Numbered from the stretch's first letter, positions 9,053-18,481 are shown. The stretch is 64,000 nt of DNA from Bradyrhizobium sp. CCGUVB1N3 (GCF_024199925.1 NZ_JANADR010000001.1:8559501-8623500), one strand, 5' to 3'. Notes: generated from the letters alone by a model not told the origin. Program-made: numbers and translations.

Positions 9053-9511
9053 TTGCGTGAAAGAGAACAAGCATTCCGCACCACGACGGACTTGACTGTA
9101 TGTTCGAGATCCTGCCACCGCTCTGGATGCGTAGCGATATGTTCGCGCGAATTCCTCACCGGCAGCATCACCAGCGTCTTGTTAGCGCTGACGATCGACG
9201 GTCGTGCGCGCACTTTCCACCGCTATTGCGATCTCTCCGCCAAGGGCTCGCCCGACCGGATGCTCGCTGCGATCGTCGAGCGGGAATCGCAACCAGTGAG
9301 AGCGATGACGCGCGAAGAGCAACTCGAACACGTCTGGTCGAGCACGCATGAGATTATCGCGGCTATGCCGGCGACCGGCCCGCGCACCGTGCTGTTCTAT
9401 GGTGGGCGTCAGGGCAGCGTGCTGAAGCTGCTCGACCGGCTAGCGGGTGCGGAGGTCGCCGTGAAACTGCCGGTGCATCTGCGCTACCTGCCTGACGCGA
9501 TCGCTGCGTGA
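9053..9511 (+). CDS. Unrecognised protein, probably a C-terminal remnant
   Basis: The frame is open for 152 codons, but only the part from about 9180 looks like real protein (FHRYCDLSAKGSPDRML, REEQLEHVWSSTHEIIAAMP, RTVLFYGGRQGSVLKLLDRL). The first 45 residues are Cys/Ser/Arg-rich and lack a start site with a ribosome-binding sequence. I do not recognise the family. It could be the truncated end of a longer gene; no partner genes are adjacent. Confidence 0.35.
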   Translation: MREREQAFRTTTDLTVCSRSCHRSGCVAICSREFLTGSITSVLLALTIDGRARTFHRYCDLSAKGSPDRMLAAIVERESQPVRAMTREEQLEHVWSSTHEIIAAMPATGPRTVLFYGGRQGSVLKLLDRLAGAEVAVKLPVHLRYLPDAIAA

Positions 9512-9722
9512 GGGAGATGGTGATGTTCACATTGCCCATCCCCGCGGTCCGCACGGTTATCGAACGCGGAAAACAATGTAGATCGGCTATTTGTCGTCCT
9601 TCTTTCTCTGAAGATGTATGTCCCGATGGCTTTTGGTCGCGCTAAGCCATCGATCCGTTTATAGCCACCGTTGAAGGTGGCGCCTGTTGGCGGACTACGC
9701 GTCCCATGCGGAACGAGACAGT

Positions 9723-10004
9723 TTCACGCGTCTCCGATCGCTTCCCGAGCAATGTCGTGATGCCGGATCACTTCTTTGATGACGAATGCCAGGAACTTCT
9801 GGGCAAAATCCGGGTCAAGGTTGGCGGCCTGTGCGAGCCTGCCCTTTCCTCGCGAACTGGATCTGCGGCGGGCAGCTGAAGCCGCGCCTTAAGTTCTCCG
9901 ACCTGCCGAGTGCACCTGAAGCGTTCCGCGAGGATGTGGACCAGGGCTGCGTCCAGATTGTCGATGCTGCTCCGAAGCCCGTTCAATTCCGATGGAGTTT
10001 CCAA
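9723..10004 (-). pseudogene. Chorismate mutase (AroQ type), frameshifted
   Basis: From a TTG start at 10004 (preceded by aaggagac) the frame encodes an AroQ chorismate mutase N-terminus: LRSSIDNLDAALVHILAERF, then QVGELKARLQLPAADP. Near 9835-9850 the frame is lost. A different minus frame continues the family with LAQAANLDPDFAQKFLAFVI and KEVIRHHDIAREA, ending at 9723. A few residues of the middle loop are also missing. An intact gene would convert chorismate to prephenate; this one is probably inactive. Confidence 0.8.
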
Positions 10005-10079
10005 CCTTGTCTCCTTTCAATACGAAGAGTATTTTCTCAGTTTAACAGAGAGATTTTGCACGAAGACGCGTTTTAAGCG

Positions 10080-10589
10080 ATGAAGTTCTCAATTTTCCTC
10101 AGTGGTCCGGTCGGGGTGGGCAGAACGACGCTCGGACGCGCCCTTGCCGAACGACTCCCGGGTGGGTTTATCGACGGGGACGATTTCTCAGATCCCAGCC
10201 GCCCCTGGTACTGCTCAATCCTGCAAACAAGCCGGGCTATAGTTCAGACGGGTACGGCGATATTGGAAAGCAGAGACGTAGTGATCGTTGCTTACCCACT
10301 CAGTTGCATCAGTTGGATCTATTTCCGAAGAAAATTTGGCGAATGCGGCGCAAGCTCGTTTTTCATCAGCTTGCGAGCCACCTACACGGCGATTGTCGAC
10401 CAGCGGCGGGGGAGGGGCTTTAGCTCTGGGGAACACGATCGCATCCGGGTCATGATTGCCGAAGGCTACGGCGCACGATCGTTCAGTGATCTTGTGATCG
10501 ATACCGATAAGGTTGATTTCGCAGAAACCCTGGCTCGATTGGAAAATGAAGTCGCGCACATGATCGCAATCAGAAGAGCTCTACCCTGA
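10080..10589 (+). CDS. P-loop kinase-like protein with altered Walker A
   Basis: This 169-residue protein resembles small-molecule kinases of the shikimate/gluconate kinase type: an N-terminal GPVGVGRTTLGRAL loop, FIDGDDFSDP where these kinases bind substrate, and a central VVIVAYPL strand. The invariant Walker A lysine is arginine here (Arg15), which would be expected to weaken or abolish phosphoryl transfer. It is divergent from the chorismate mutase pseudogene with only 75 bases between, so the two may once have been a functional pair in aromatic metabolism. That link is inference. Confidence 0.55.
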   Translation: MKFSIFLSGPVGVGRTTLGRALAERLPGGFIDGDDFSDPSRPWYCSILQTSRAIVQTGTAILESRDVVIVAYPLSCISWIYFRRKFGECGASSFFISLRATYTAIVDQRRGRGFSSGEHDRIRVMIAEGYGARSFSDLVIDTDKVDFAETLARLENEVAHMIAIRRALP

Positions 10590-10724
10590 GCGACATAACT
10601 TATCGCGTAAGCTGTAAAACCTGTACCCTGGCGCCGCCAAGGCTCCAGAACCGATTGAACCGAACGATTGGATCGACATGGGCATGATGGCCGGAGGGAA
10701 AGGAGTGACCGTGCTCCTTTCTAT

Positions 10725-11753
10725 CTATGCCGCCTGCGATCCGGCGGATCTCAGAAAGGCGGCGCGATAGCGAGCTGGGCTCGTGTCCAGACGAAATCTG
10801 AAATGATGCCTCAGCGCTTCGACCGAGCCGAACCCGGTGGCAGTCGCGATCCCTTCGATTGGAATCTGCGTCGCTTCCAGAAGTTCCCGAGCCCGCGACA
10901 CGCGCGCCTGCACGACCCATTCACCCGGCGACATGCCGGTTGCCTCCTCGAATCGCCTTATGAAAGTGCGGCGGCTCATCCTTGCCCGGGCAGCGAGACG
11001 GTTGATCGCCAGGTCTTGATCGAGGTGGCGTTGCGCCCACGCAAACACAGATCCCAGCGCATCGCCCTCAGCTTTGCGAACGGGTTGTGGAATATACTGC
11101 GCTTGCCCGCCTTCGCGATGAGGTGGCACAACAAGCCGCTGTGCGACCTGGTTGGCGATCTGCGCGCCATAGTCTCGTCTGACGATGTGGAGGCACAGAT
11201 CGAGACCTGCGGCCCGCCCGGCTGAACTCATGATGTCGCCATCGTCGACGTAGAGTACGTTTGGATCGACATTTATCGTTGGATATTTGCTTGAGAGCAG
11301 CACGGCTTGTGCCCAATGCCCTGTGGCACGGCGGCCATCGAGCAACCCGGCGGCAGCGAGGATGAACACGCCGGCGCAGATAGACGCGATCCTCGCACCC
11401 CGACGATGCGCACGGCGGAGCGTGTCGAGCAGGGTTGCTGATGGAGCGTCTTCGATATTTTCCCGGCCCGGCACGATAATTGTGGTGGCTCGCGCCAGTA
11501 TCTTTAGGCTCACGTCGGCGACAATTCTGATGCCGTTGTTCGCAACAAGCTGCCGTCCTGGATGCTCGGTGCAAACGACGAGGCGATACCAGTCAGCCCC
11601 CATATCGGTCAGGCCGAACACTTCGACGGCCATCCCAAGCTCAAAAGCGTTGACGCCATCATAGGCGAGCACGGCGACAAGTTGCTCCCGTCGTGGCGGT
11701 GATTTCTGACGAGCTGCGCGTACGGCTGGCATAATCTTAACGATATCCGGCAT
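10725..11753 (-). CDS. GlxA-type transcriptional regulator (DJ-1/PfpI plus AraC)
   Basis: The N-terminal two-thirds is a DJ-1/PfpI (class I amidotransferase-like) domain with AVLAYDGVNAFELGMAVEVF and the nucleophile-elbow region IASICAGVFILAAAGLL. The C-terminal part is an AraC helix-turn-helix pair (INRLAARARMSRRTFIRRF, then IEGIATATGFGSVEALRHHF). The ATG at 11753 is used; a GTG lies nine bases upstream. It is divergent from the nitrilase gene at 11812, with under 60 bases between, and is the likely regulator of that cluster. Confidence 0.88.
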   Translation of the reverse strand: MPDIVKIMPAVRAARQKSPPRREQLVAVLAYDGVNAFELGMAVEVFGLTDMGADWYRLVVCTEHPGRQLVANNGIRIVADVSLKILARATTIIVPGRENIEDAPSATLLDTLRRAHRRGARIASICAGVFILAAAGLLDGRRATGHWAQAVLLSSKYPTINVDPNVLYVDDGDIMSSAGRAAGLDLCLHIVRRDYGAQIANQVAQRLVVPPHREGGQAQYIPQPVRKAEGDALGSVFAWAQRHLDQDLAINRLAARARMSRRTFIRRFEEATGMSPGEWVVQARVSRARELLEATQIPIEGIATATGFGSVEALRHHFRFRLDTSPARYRAAFLRSAGSQAA

Positions 11754-11811
11754 GTGTGCCACTGGTCAACCCGCCTCGCTCGCCGCAAGATTTGCCAAGA
11801 TGGAGAACCCT

Positions 11812-12567
11812 ATGACGTTTCGCGTAGCGACCTGCGAATTCCCCGGTCGGACCGATGAGGCAGGGGCGATGTGGCGCAGGCTCGAAAGCGAGCTCGCCAA
11901 AGTGCCCGTCGATCTTCTGGTTCTTCCCGAGTTGGCAGGCGTTGACAGCTTTTGGGAAAGTCCGGTCTTCAACGACGTGGTGTGGCGTCAAGCCGTCGCC
12001 ACGCATGCCAGGATTTCGGACGAGCTGAAGCACGTGATGGCAAAGCGTATCGTCGGGACGCGGGCGGTCGAGGTAGACACACGGCGATGGAATGAGACCT
12101 TTCTCTGGAAACCGGAGTGCGGTCTGGTGCGAGGCAGACCCAAGGCGTGGCTTCCCCAGCAGGAAGGCGGTTGGGAAGCAACCTGGTTCGACCGCGGCCC
12201 AGGGAATGTGCTTCCCGTGCGTGACGGGGAGCTCTGTTTCGCTGAATTGGTCTGCACAGAGCTGATGGTGAGCACTGCGGCACGTCGACTCGGGCAGGCG
12301 GGTGTCCAGTTGATTGCTGCGCCACGAGCAACCAGCGGACATGCGCGCTGGGAGGTGGCGACGCGAATGGTGGCGATTGCAGCCGGCGCGTTCGTGGTGA
12401 CGGCAAACCGTCGTGGCGGCAACCTTGCCGGCGGTAGCTGGATCATAGCGCCTGATGGAGACATCCTCGCGCGCACCAGCGACGACAATCTGATCATCAG
12501 CGTTGAGGTCGACCTTGCCTTGGCCGATGCGGCCAAACAGACATACCCCCGCAACGTCAGGGATTGA
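11812..12567 (+). CDS. Carbon-nitrogen hydrolase (nitrilase superfamily)
   Basis: The 251-residue protein has the nitrilase-superfamily triad: Glu40 in LLVLPELAG, Lys111 in RPKAWLP, and Cys148 in LVCTELM. It therefore probably hydrolyses an amide, nitrile or carbamoyl substrate; which one cannot be told. The start at 11812 has ggaga eight bases upstream. It begins a tight three-gene unit (nitrilase, PPOX flavoprotein, metallo-hydrolase) with an 8-base gap to the next gene, divergent from a GlxA-type regulator. Confidence 0.85.
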   Translation: MTFRVATCEFPGRTDEAGAMWRRLESELAKVPVDLLVLPELAGVDSFWESPVFNDVVWRQAVATHARISDELKHVMAKRIVGTRAVEVDTRRWNETFLWKPECGLVRGRPKAWLPQQEGGWEATWFDRGPGNVLPVRDGELCFAELVCTELMVSTAARRLGQAGVQLIAAPRATSGHARWEVATRMVAIAAGAFVVTANRRGGNLAGGSWIIAPDGDILARTSDDNLIISVEVDLALADAAKQTYPRNVRD

Positions 12568-12575
12568 GGAGGGGC

Positions 12576-13205
12576 ATGCTGGAGGAGCTGACCTATCTCA
12601 CGTCCGCCGATGAGTTGCGGCCACCGTATCTTGTGCCGTCGGCCCTGATGCGCGCCAAGCAGCTCGACCGGCTGGATCGGCATTGCTGTAACTTCATCGC
12701 GCATGCACCGCTTGTCATCATCGGCTCGTCGCATCCGCAGCGTGGCCAAGACGTCAGCCCCAGGGGCGATGCCCCGGGCTTCGTGCACATTTTCGATCCC
12801 GATCATCTGGCGATTCCGGATCGGCCTGGCAACAACCGCCTCGACACGATGGAGAATCTGCTCACCAATCCGGCGATCGGGCTTCTGTTTGTTATTCCCG
12901 GCATCGAGGAATTGCTCCGGGTCAATGGCACGGCGCGTCTCACGCGCTCGCAGAAGCTTCTCGAATTCATGTCGGTTGCCGGCAAGGCGCCGAAGCTTGC
13001 GATCGTCGTCACCGTCACCGAAGCATTCCTTCACTGCACTAAGGCGCTCAAGCGCAGCCGTCTCTGGCAGGATGATTATCGGCTGGATCGGGCCAAGCTG
13101 CCGTCCCTCGGACAGATGATTTCCGATCAGACCGTGCCTGCTGATCTCACTGTCAAAGACATTGAGGCGCGGATTGAGATCGACGCCCATAAAAATCTCT
13201 ACTAG
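12576..13205 (+). CDS. PPOX-type FMN-dependent flavoprotein (MSMEG_1061-like)
   Basis: This 209-residue protein resembles pyridoxamine-phosphate-oxidase-fold flavoproteins of the MSMEG_1061 type: APLVIIGSSHPQRGQDVSPRGD, FVHIFDPDHLAIPDRPGNNR, MENLLTNPAIGLLFVIPG, RVNGTARLT. These bind FMN or F420 and reduce small molecules. gaggagggg lies just before the ATG at 12576. It is the middle gene of the nitrilase unit and follows it with almost no gap. Confidence 0.8.
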   Translation: MLEELTYLTSADELRPPYLVPSALMRAKQLDRLDRHCCNFIAHAPLVIIGSSHPQRGQDVSPRGDAPGFVHIFDPDHLAIPDRPGNNRLDTMENLLTNPAIGLLFVIPGIEELLRVNGTARLTRSQKLLEFMSVAGKAPKLAIVVTVTEAFLHCTKALKRSRLWQDDYRLDRAKLPSLGQMISDQTVPADLTVKDIEARIEIDAHKNLY

Positions 13206-13221
13206 CAAAGGGGAATGACGG

Positions 13222-13800
13222 ATGAAGCTGCAGCTCCTGCGAAACGCAACGTTGAAGCTGAGTCTTGGCGAGCGGACGATCCTCATCGATCCGTTCTTCG
13301 CTCCGAGGCACAGCCGCCCCTCCATTGCGGGACGTTCACCAAATCCGCTGGTCGACCTCCCCGTGAGCACCGACCAGGCGCTGGACGGCGTCGAGCCTGT
13401 TATCGTGTCTCATCTCCATTCTGATCATTTCGATCCCGTGGCGCAAAGTCTGGTCCCCAAGGATCTGCCGATGGTCTGCCAACCCGGAGATGACACCAAA
13501 ATCCGTTCCTTTGGCTTCGAAAAGGTCACGCCACTTCACGAGAAGCTGGATTGGCGCGGCGTTAAGCTCACCCGGCGCGAAGGCCGCCATGGCGTTGGCC
13601 GGGTCGTCGAGAAGATGGGACCAGTCATAGGGTTCAGCATTGAACTGGAAGGCGAGCCGAGCCTCTATTGGGCGGGCGACACTGTCCTTTACCCGCCGGT
13701 TGAGGAGACGATTCGAAGCACCGACCCGGAGATCATCGTGATTCATCCGTCCGGCGCGCTCTGGGAAGGGCAATCGATCGCCATGGATGCAGAACCTCAG
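13222..13800 (+). pseudogene. MBL-fold metallo-hydrolase (UlaG-like), 3' truncated
   Basis: The first 190 codons encode a metallo-beta-lactamase-fold enzyme: ILIDPFFAP near the start, the metal-binding motif HLHSDH at residues 64-69, WAGDTVLYPPVEE and IIVIHPSGALWEG. After about 13797 the family similarity ends abruptly and the frame, open to 14199, reads unrelated sequence antisense to the IHF gene. The C-terminal metal ligand region is missing. It is the last gene of the nitrilase unit, cut by recombination. Confidence 0.78.
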
Positions 13801-13898
13801 CGTGACTTGTTCATTGAGGCTTGTGGAGTCTCCATTGCGCTTCCGTTTGCGAAAACAATATTAAGGTTGCTTCTTCAATACAGGGGGACAGGGGGCGC

Positions 13899-14252
13899 TC
13901 ACCCCGGCCACTTGGACTGCCCGGACGCTCTTAGACTGTCTCGGGTGCCAAAGTTGCCGTCTTTCGGTCTCGCGTTGCCGTTTAACCGTTCGTGCATTTC
14001 CCTGCTGGCTTTGAAGAGCGGAAGGCGCTTCTCGTTTACTTGCACGAGCGTGCCCGTTCGCGGATTTCGGCTCACGCGGGCCCGTCGCTGCTTGGTAGAA
14101 AAGACTCCGAAGCCACGAAGCTCAACTCGATCTCCGCGTGCGAGTGCAGCAACGATCTCGCCGAGAATTGCATTCACAATGTTCTCGACGTCGCGCTGAC
14201 AAAGGCGCGGATTTCGACCGGCGATACGCTCAACGAGTTCGGACCGGATCAT
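13899..14252 (-). CDS. ihfB: Integration host factor beta subunit (accessory copy)
   Basis: The 117-residue product matches the HU/IHF family, beta type: [54 protein letters not shown] and the DNA-intercalating arm region [21 protein letters not shown]. The last 20 residues (from about KDGNFGTR) are a non-conserved tail. IHF bends DNA and assists sigma-54 promoters and integrases. Bradyrhizobia have a housekeeping ihfB elsewhere, so this is probably an island-borne paralogue. It is downstream of and convergent with the truncated metallo-hydrolase gene. Confidence 0.85.
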   Translation of the reverse strand: MIRSELVERIAGRNPRLCQRDVENIVNAILGEIVAALARGDRVELRGFGVFSTKQRRARVSRNPRTGTLVQVNEKRLPLFKASREMHERLNGNARPKDGNFGTRDSLRASGQSKWPG

Positions 14253-14791
14253 AGACGCTCGCGTCCACAGAATTTGCGGGCGAGCATTTCCTCGAAGCCA
14301 CTAGCTCCTGTCAAGCCGCAGCAGGCGCCATGGACAACCAAACTCACAAACGCTGGTCGGTTAAGGAGGACCAAGCAGTTGAAAATGACCATCGTCCGGT
14401 AACGCTACCATTCGAATCTCCCAGTCGCCTGCGACTGCTTTGCAGGCCTATTTCATTGAAGTATCGAATCGAACTGCAGGATAGTCGTTAGCAAAGGCCG
14501 CGGCTTACGCTTGTTCTCATCTGAGTGCGCCATTGACAGTCTCGATGACGGTCACTTCGGCTCTGCCCGCGCGGCGGAGCGAGCGCAAGTGCGCTTGTCC
14601 AGCGGCGACGCCGCGCTGGCGACCACGCAGCCTATACCTAGATAGGCTGAAAATAGATTCTGCCCACGACCCAGCTAAGTAGAATAGCTTCAGCGTTGTA
14701 CGCTGAAAAATGAATTTCACTACTATCGAATTGAACGTCGGAGTTTGCAAAGCTGATGTCGCCTCATGTGAGACGGAGTAAGTTGGATTCG
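14253..14791. other. Gene-free stretch between ihfB and the ssu-like operon
   Basis: No convincing gene is visible. It should contain the promoters of both ihfB and the transporter operon and includes a perfect inverted repeat at 14628-14649. Confidence 0.5.
14628..14649. promoter_or_regulatory. 8+8 inverted repeat upstream of the ssu-like operon
   Basis: CAGCCTAT-ACCTAG-ATAGGCTG is a perfect inverted repeat with a 6-base centre, about 140 bases before the permease start. It could be an operator; no regulator can be assigned. Confidence 0.3.
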
Positions 14792-15724
14792 ATGACGGAT
14801 GCGTCACTACTGTCTACGCCTGCCGACGCGGCAGCGACGCCAATGGTTGCGCGCAACGAAGCCGCCTTACGTGCCGGCGAACCTGTTGTGACCATCGTAG
14901 CCGACGTCGCGCAAGAGGCTGGCGCGGCGACACCGTCGCGAGCCCGTAGTGCGCTGTGGAGGTCGTTGTTCCTGCCATGGCTGCTGCCGTTCGGGTTGCT
15001 GGCCTCTTGGCAGGTCCTGTCGGTTACCGGCGTTGTGTCGACTGCGATTGTGCCTGCCCCGTCGGACATCTGGAGCGCCGCAAGTCAGTTCGCCGAGCGG
15101 GGCGAATTGCAGCATGATATTCTGGTCAGCCTTCGCCGTGTTGCAATCGGCTTCAGCATTGGTGCCAGTGCTGGTCTGCTATTCGACTTGCTCGTCGGGT
15201 TGTTCGAGTCTGTGCGCGACCTTCTCGACCGCTCGCTGCAGATGATCCGGACCATCCCTCATCTGGCACTGGTGCCGCTGATGATCCTTTGGTTCGGCAT
15301 TGGCGAGGAGCCGCGACTGATTCTGGTCGCGCTGGGATCGCTGTTTCCCGTGTACATCAATACCGTCGGCGGCATTCGCAATGTCGATCCCAGGCTGATC
15401 GAACTCGGCAGGTCCTACGGTCTCGGGCGCGCCGCCCTGGTATGGTCAATCATTCTGCCGGCGGCACTTCAACCGATCCTGGTCGGCATACGCTATGCCC
15501 TCGGCGTGGCATGGCTCACGCTCGTTGTCGGCGAGACTATCGCATCTCGGGACGGGGTCGGGTATCTCGTGCAGAATGCCCGCGAACTGCTGCGCATCGA
15601 TATCATCGTGCTGGCCATCATGCTTTATGCCATCGCAGGCTGGCTGTCTGACTTCATCACGCGGCTGATCGAACGGCGCCTGTTGCGCTGGCATCCGAAC
15701 TATGCCGATCGGGTGAAGGCATGA
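14792..15724 (+). CDS. ssuC: ABC transporter permease, SsuC/TauC type
   Basis: The 310-residue membrane protein has the SsuC/TauC/NrtB architecture: a polar leader, IVPAPSDIWSAASQF, several hydrophobic helices, and the EAA-loop region ELGRSYGLGRAALVWSIILP followed by GIRYALGVAWLTLVVGETIA. The ATG at 14792 is used; an earlier in-frame ATG at 14756 is possible. Its stop overlaps the ATPase start (ATGA). The family imports sulfonates, taurine or related compounds; the actual substrate is not evident. Confidence 0.85.
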   Translation: MTDASLLSTPADAAATPMVARNEAALRAGEPVVTIVADVAQEAGAATPSRARSALWRSLFLPWLLPFGLLASWQVLSVTGVVSTAIVPAPSDIWSAASQFAERGELQHDILVSLRRVAIGFSIGASAGLLFDLLVGLFESVRDLLDRSLQMIRTIPHLALVPLMILWFGIGEEPRLILVALGSLFPVYINTVGGIRNVDPRLIELGRSYGLGRAALVWSIILPAALQPILVGIRYALGVAWLTLVVGETIASRDGVGYLVQNARELLRIDIIVLAIMLYAIAGWLSDFITRLIERRLLRWHPNYADRVKA

Positions 15725-16449
15725 GCGGCGCCGACGTCTGTCTGCGCTCGGTCAGCAAGTCGTTTGCTGGCCGCACGGTCCTGCACAAGGTCGATCTCGA
15801 CATCACGGCAGGTCAGTTCGTTTCGGTCATCGGTCCTAGTGGCGCCGGCAAGTCGACGCTTCTGCGCCTCCTCGCAGGGCTGGAGACACCTTCGGGCGGC
15901 CGCATCGAGTTGCGCGCGATCGGCCACAAGGCGGACGTGCGCCTGATGTTCCAGGAGGACCGTCTGCTGCCGTGGCGGACGGTGCTTGGCAATGTGCTGC
16001 TGGGGCTCAAGGGCCGGGACCGGGAGGCCGAGCGCATCCTTGGCGCGGTCGGGCTGCGGGGACGCGAAGGCGAGTTTCCGGTCGGGCTGTCCGGCGGGCA
16101 GCGCCAGCGGGTGGCGCTGGCGAGGGCGCTCATTCATGAGCCGGACCTCCTGTTGCTGGACGAGCCGTTCGGCGCGCTCGACGCCATCACGCGCGTGGCG
16201 ATGCAATTGCTGCTGGAGCAACTGCTCGCCGCGCGGCCGCGTACCGTCGTGCTGGTGACGCACGATGTCGAGGAGGCGCTGCTGCTCTCCGATCGTGTGC
16301 TCCTGGTCAAGGATGGCGGCATCGCACGCGATCTCGGCTTTGATCGGCCGCGTCCACGGCATCGCGGCGATCCGACGCTGGCAACCCTGAAGGAAGAGCT
16401 GCTCGACGGTTTGTTGACGGCGGAGGGCAACCTGTCGGCGGTCGCATGA
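15721..16449 (+). CDS. ssuB: ABC transporter ATP-binding protein, SsuB type
   Basis: The 242-residue ATPase contains Walker A (GPSGAGKST, about 38-46), the Q-loop in MFQEDRLLPW, the signature LSGGQRQRVALARAL, Walker B (LLLLDEPFGALD) and the H-loop histidine in LVTHDVEEAL. The MFQEDRLLPW segment is typical of SsuB/TauB proteins. It is translationally coupled to the permease and followed after 20 bases by the solute-binding gene. Confidence 0.9.
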   Translation: MSGADVCLRSVSKSFAGRTVLHKVDLDITAGQFVSVIGPSGAGKSTLLRLLAGLETPSGGRIELRAIGHKADVRLMFQEDRLLPWRTVLGNVLLGLKGRDREAERILGAVGLRGREGEFPVGLSGGQRQRVALARALIHEPDLLLLDEPFGALDAITRVAMQLLLEQLLAARPRTVVLVTHDVEEALLLSDRVLLVKDGGIARDLGFDRPRPRHRGDPTLATLKEELLDGLLTAEGNLSAVA

Positions 16450-16469
16450 GACAATGAAAGGATAGTTGG

Positions 16470-17147
16470 ATGACTTCGAACGGCTCAATTGACAGTGCTG
16501 GTCGCGCCATTTCGCGGCGAACGCTGTTGTCGGTGGGGGCGGGCCTTGCTGCGGCGTCAGCCGGTGTACGCGCAGTGACGCCCGGGAACGCCGCTGACGC
16601 AGCCCCGCCGCAACTGACTGTGGCGGTCATCGGAGATGGCCGCACCGGGGTATGGGCATCGCTGCGGGCTGGCGCCGGTGGCCGCAATCTCGAGCAGGAG
16701 CTCGGCACCAAGATCGTCTGGCAACCGGGATTCACCGCGTCGCTTCCGGTCATGGAGGCGATCAAGGCTGGCTCCATCGATTTCACCTTCGCCACGGCGA
16801 CCGCGGTCGCGAACGCCGTGCCGGCGCGCGTGCCGATCGTGCCGCTCGCGGCTTATCCCTTGCCAGTCGACGAGGTCGATTTCCTGGTGCAGGCCAACTC
16901 GCCGATCAAGGCCGCGGCCGACTTGAAGGGCAAGAAGATCGCCCATCAGAACCGAACGACCGGCACTTACAGTCTGATCAAATATCTGGAGACTGCGGGC
17001 CTCAGATTGTCGGACGTGCAATCGCCGAACATCCGGTCGCCCGCGAGAGCACAGGTTGTCGTGACTGCCTCGACTAATTCGTTGCGCGACGCCGACCGCA
17101 CCAGAGCGCGAGCCAATCAGGCGACGGTTCAAGCGCAAGGGAAGTGA
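16470..17147 (+). pseudogene. SsuA-like solute-binding protein, 3' truncated
   Basis: The N-terminus carries a twin-arginine-type signal (SRRTLLSVGAGLAAASAG) and then the aliphatic-sulfonate-binding fold: KIVWQPGFTASLPVMEAIKA, IDFTFATATAV, DLKGKKIAHQNRTTGTYSLI and LETAGLRLSDVQ. Family similarity ends at about 17020; the last 35 residues (SPNIRSPARAQ onward) look like read-through into unrelated DNA. About the last third of the expected 320 residues is missing, so the transporter probably lacks a working binding protein. Confidence 0.75.
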
Positions 17148-18076
17148 GCGAATGATCAAGCTCGGAGAAAGATCGCAGACGCGCCTCACGCTCCGAACTT
17201 TCGTGCAGAGATTGGCCTGCAACGAATTAGCGCAGGCGAAGCGGCAGCAGGGCAAAAACTTCAACTCACCGACTAGATCGGCCCCATGGCCAATTGCCGC
17301 TTGTACGAGACGCTCCTGAAACTTGAAACTGAACCTTGGCTCGGCCGCTATCGCTGCCCCGATCCTGAACCGACCCTTGGTTAGAGATTGGCGCATCGCC
17401 AAACATCATAGAGGGACTCCCTGCTCTCTTCGACGTGCGAGGCTGAGCCGTGCACCACCCATCGGTGGTCAGTATCCTAAAAAGAGGAGGCTGACGACAA
17501 GCTGACCAGCTCGCCACGAAAACCGTCGACTAAAGATCACGTTTGGTTTCCAAATTGGGGTGACGTTCAGCGCGTCGACGCCGCGAAAATACGGGTCCAT
17601 TCATCGCGCGACAGCGAGCGGGCCTATCGACTGCCCAATGACATTCACCCAGCACCAGAAGCGCAGAGAGTTGGAGAAGCAGGCGACTGCGCTCCTACGT
17701 GGAGAGCGGCTTGCACCAGCGAAGCCACTGGATCTGATCGGAAGAGCTTACGGCCCGCGAGGCAGATAGCAATCTGGCCAATCGCAAGCGACGCGAGATC
17801 GTGGTGGGGTTTCGCCTGCGGTATCAACAGCTATCAAGAGCCATGCGACGTGAGCTAGCTGTCCGCTTCAAGCGAGAGCGCATCGTCGATCCCTTCCTCA
17901 ACTGGAACGACTGGCTCGCTAGAAATTTGGTTGACGGCCGAGTCCCAGCCTGCGCTTGATGCAGCACAGCTCGATGCCAGAGCCAAGCGCTCCGTGGTTC
18001 ATCTAACACAAGAGACTTGGACCCAACCGGCTCCGGTTAACGGACGCCGGTTGTTCTTTGGCAGCGAGCGCGGCCG
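17148..18076. other. Degenerate stretch after ssuA
   Basis: No intact gene is recognised. The stretch contains a tts-box-like sequence on the minus strand at 17468-17506 but no identifiable effector gene on that strand. Confidence 0.5.
17468..17506 (-). promoter_or_regulatory. Candidate tts box, minus strand, orphan
   Basis: Reading the minus strand from 17506, GTCAGCTTGTCGTCAGCC matches the core tts-box pattern as I know it (GTCAGCTTNTCGAAAGCT) at 14 of 17 defined positions, including the first 12 bases. TtsI binds such sites to switch on rhizobial type III secretion genes. Only short, unrecognised minus-strand frames follow, so it may be the promoter of a deleted effector. Confidence 0.5.
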
Positions 18077-18481
18077 ATGATCATTCTCACATTCCAGCTG
18101 CTGCAGCTGCACGGACCCCAAGACCAGCTGATCGACATCAATCCGGACCAGGTCGTAAGCCTTCGCAAGCCGCGCGCCGAAGGGCATTTCCCGAAGGGCA
18201 TCCGATGCCTGGTCAGCACGGTCGATGGGAAAGTTTCGACGGTGACGGAGGATTGCGAAACGGTGCGCGCTCGACTCGAAGCAGCGCGAGATAGGAGGAC
18301 CAAATGTGTTCTGGCGGCTTCCGATCATTCGGCATATTCGCGTTTAGCGAACGGCAACTGCCAGATTTCGCCGGCCAATGCACCCAGAGATCACGTCGAA
18401 ATTCTGCTCGACCATTGCCTGGCTGGATTGCGTATGGCCAGGCGATCTCTTTGCTGGTCCGATGGAGGCGACTGGCTGTAA
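18077..18481 (+). CDS. Small unrecognised protein
   Basis: The first 75 residues look like a real small protein (MIILTFQLLQLHGPQDQLID, INPDQVVSLR, GIRCLVSTVDGKVSTVTEDCE, TVRARLEAA), with a layout faintly like FlbD proteins. The remaining 60 residues are less convincing. A strong aggagg site at 18295-18300 sits before an overlapping ATG at 18304 in another frame, so a frameshift or a second short gene is possible. No function can be assigned. Confidence 0.35.
   Translation: MIILTFQLLQLHGPQDQLIDINPDQVVSLRKPRAEGHFPKGIRCLVSTVDGKVSTVTEDCETVRARLEAARDRRTKCVLAASDHSAYSRLANGNCQISPANAPRDHVEILLDHCLAGLRMARRSLCWSDGGDWL

Noticed and set aside
10600..11225. Overlapping open frames opposite the GlxA-type regulator
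   Set aside because: They are shadows of a well-supported AraC-domain coding region.
16557..17402. 281-codon minus-strand open frame opposite ssuA
   Set aside because: It is antisense to a clearly recognised gene and has shadow-like composition.
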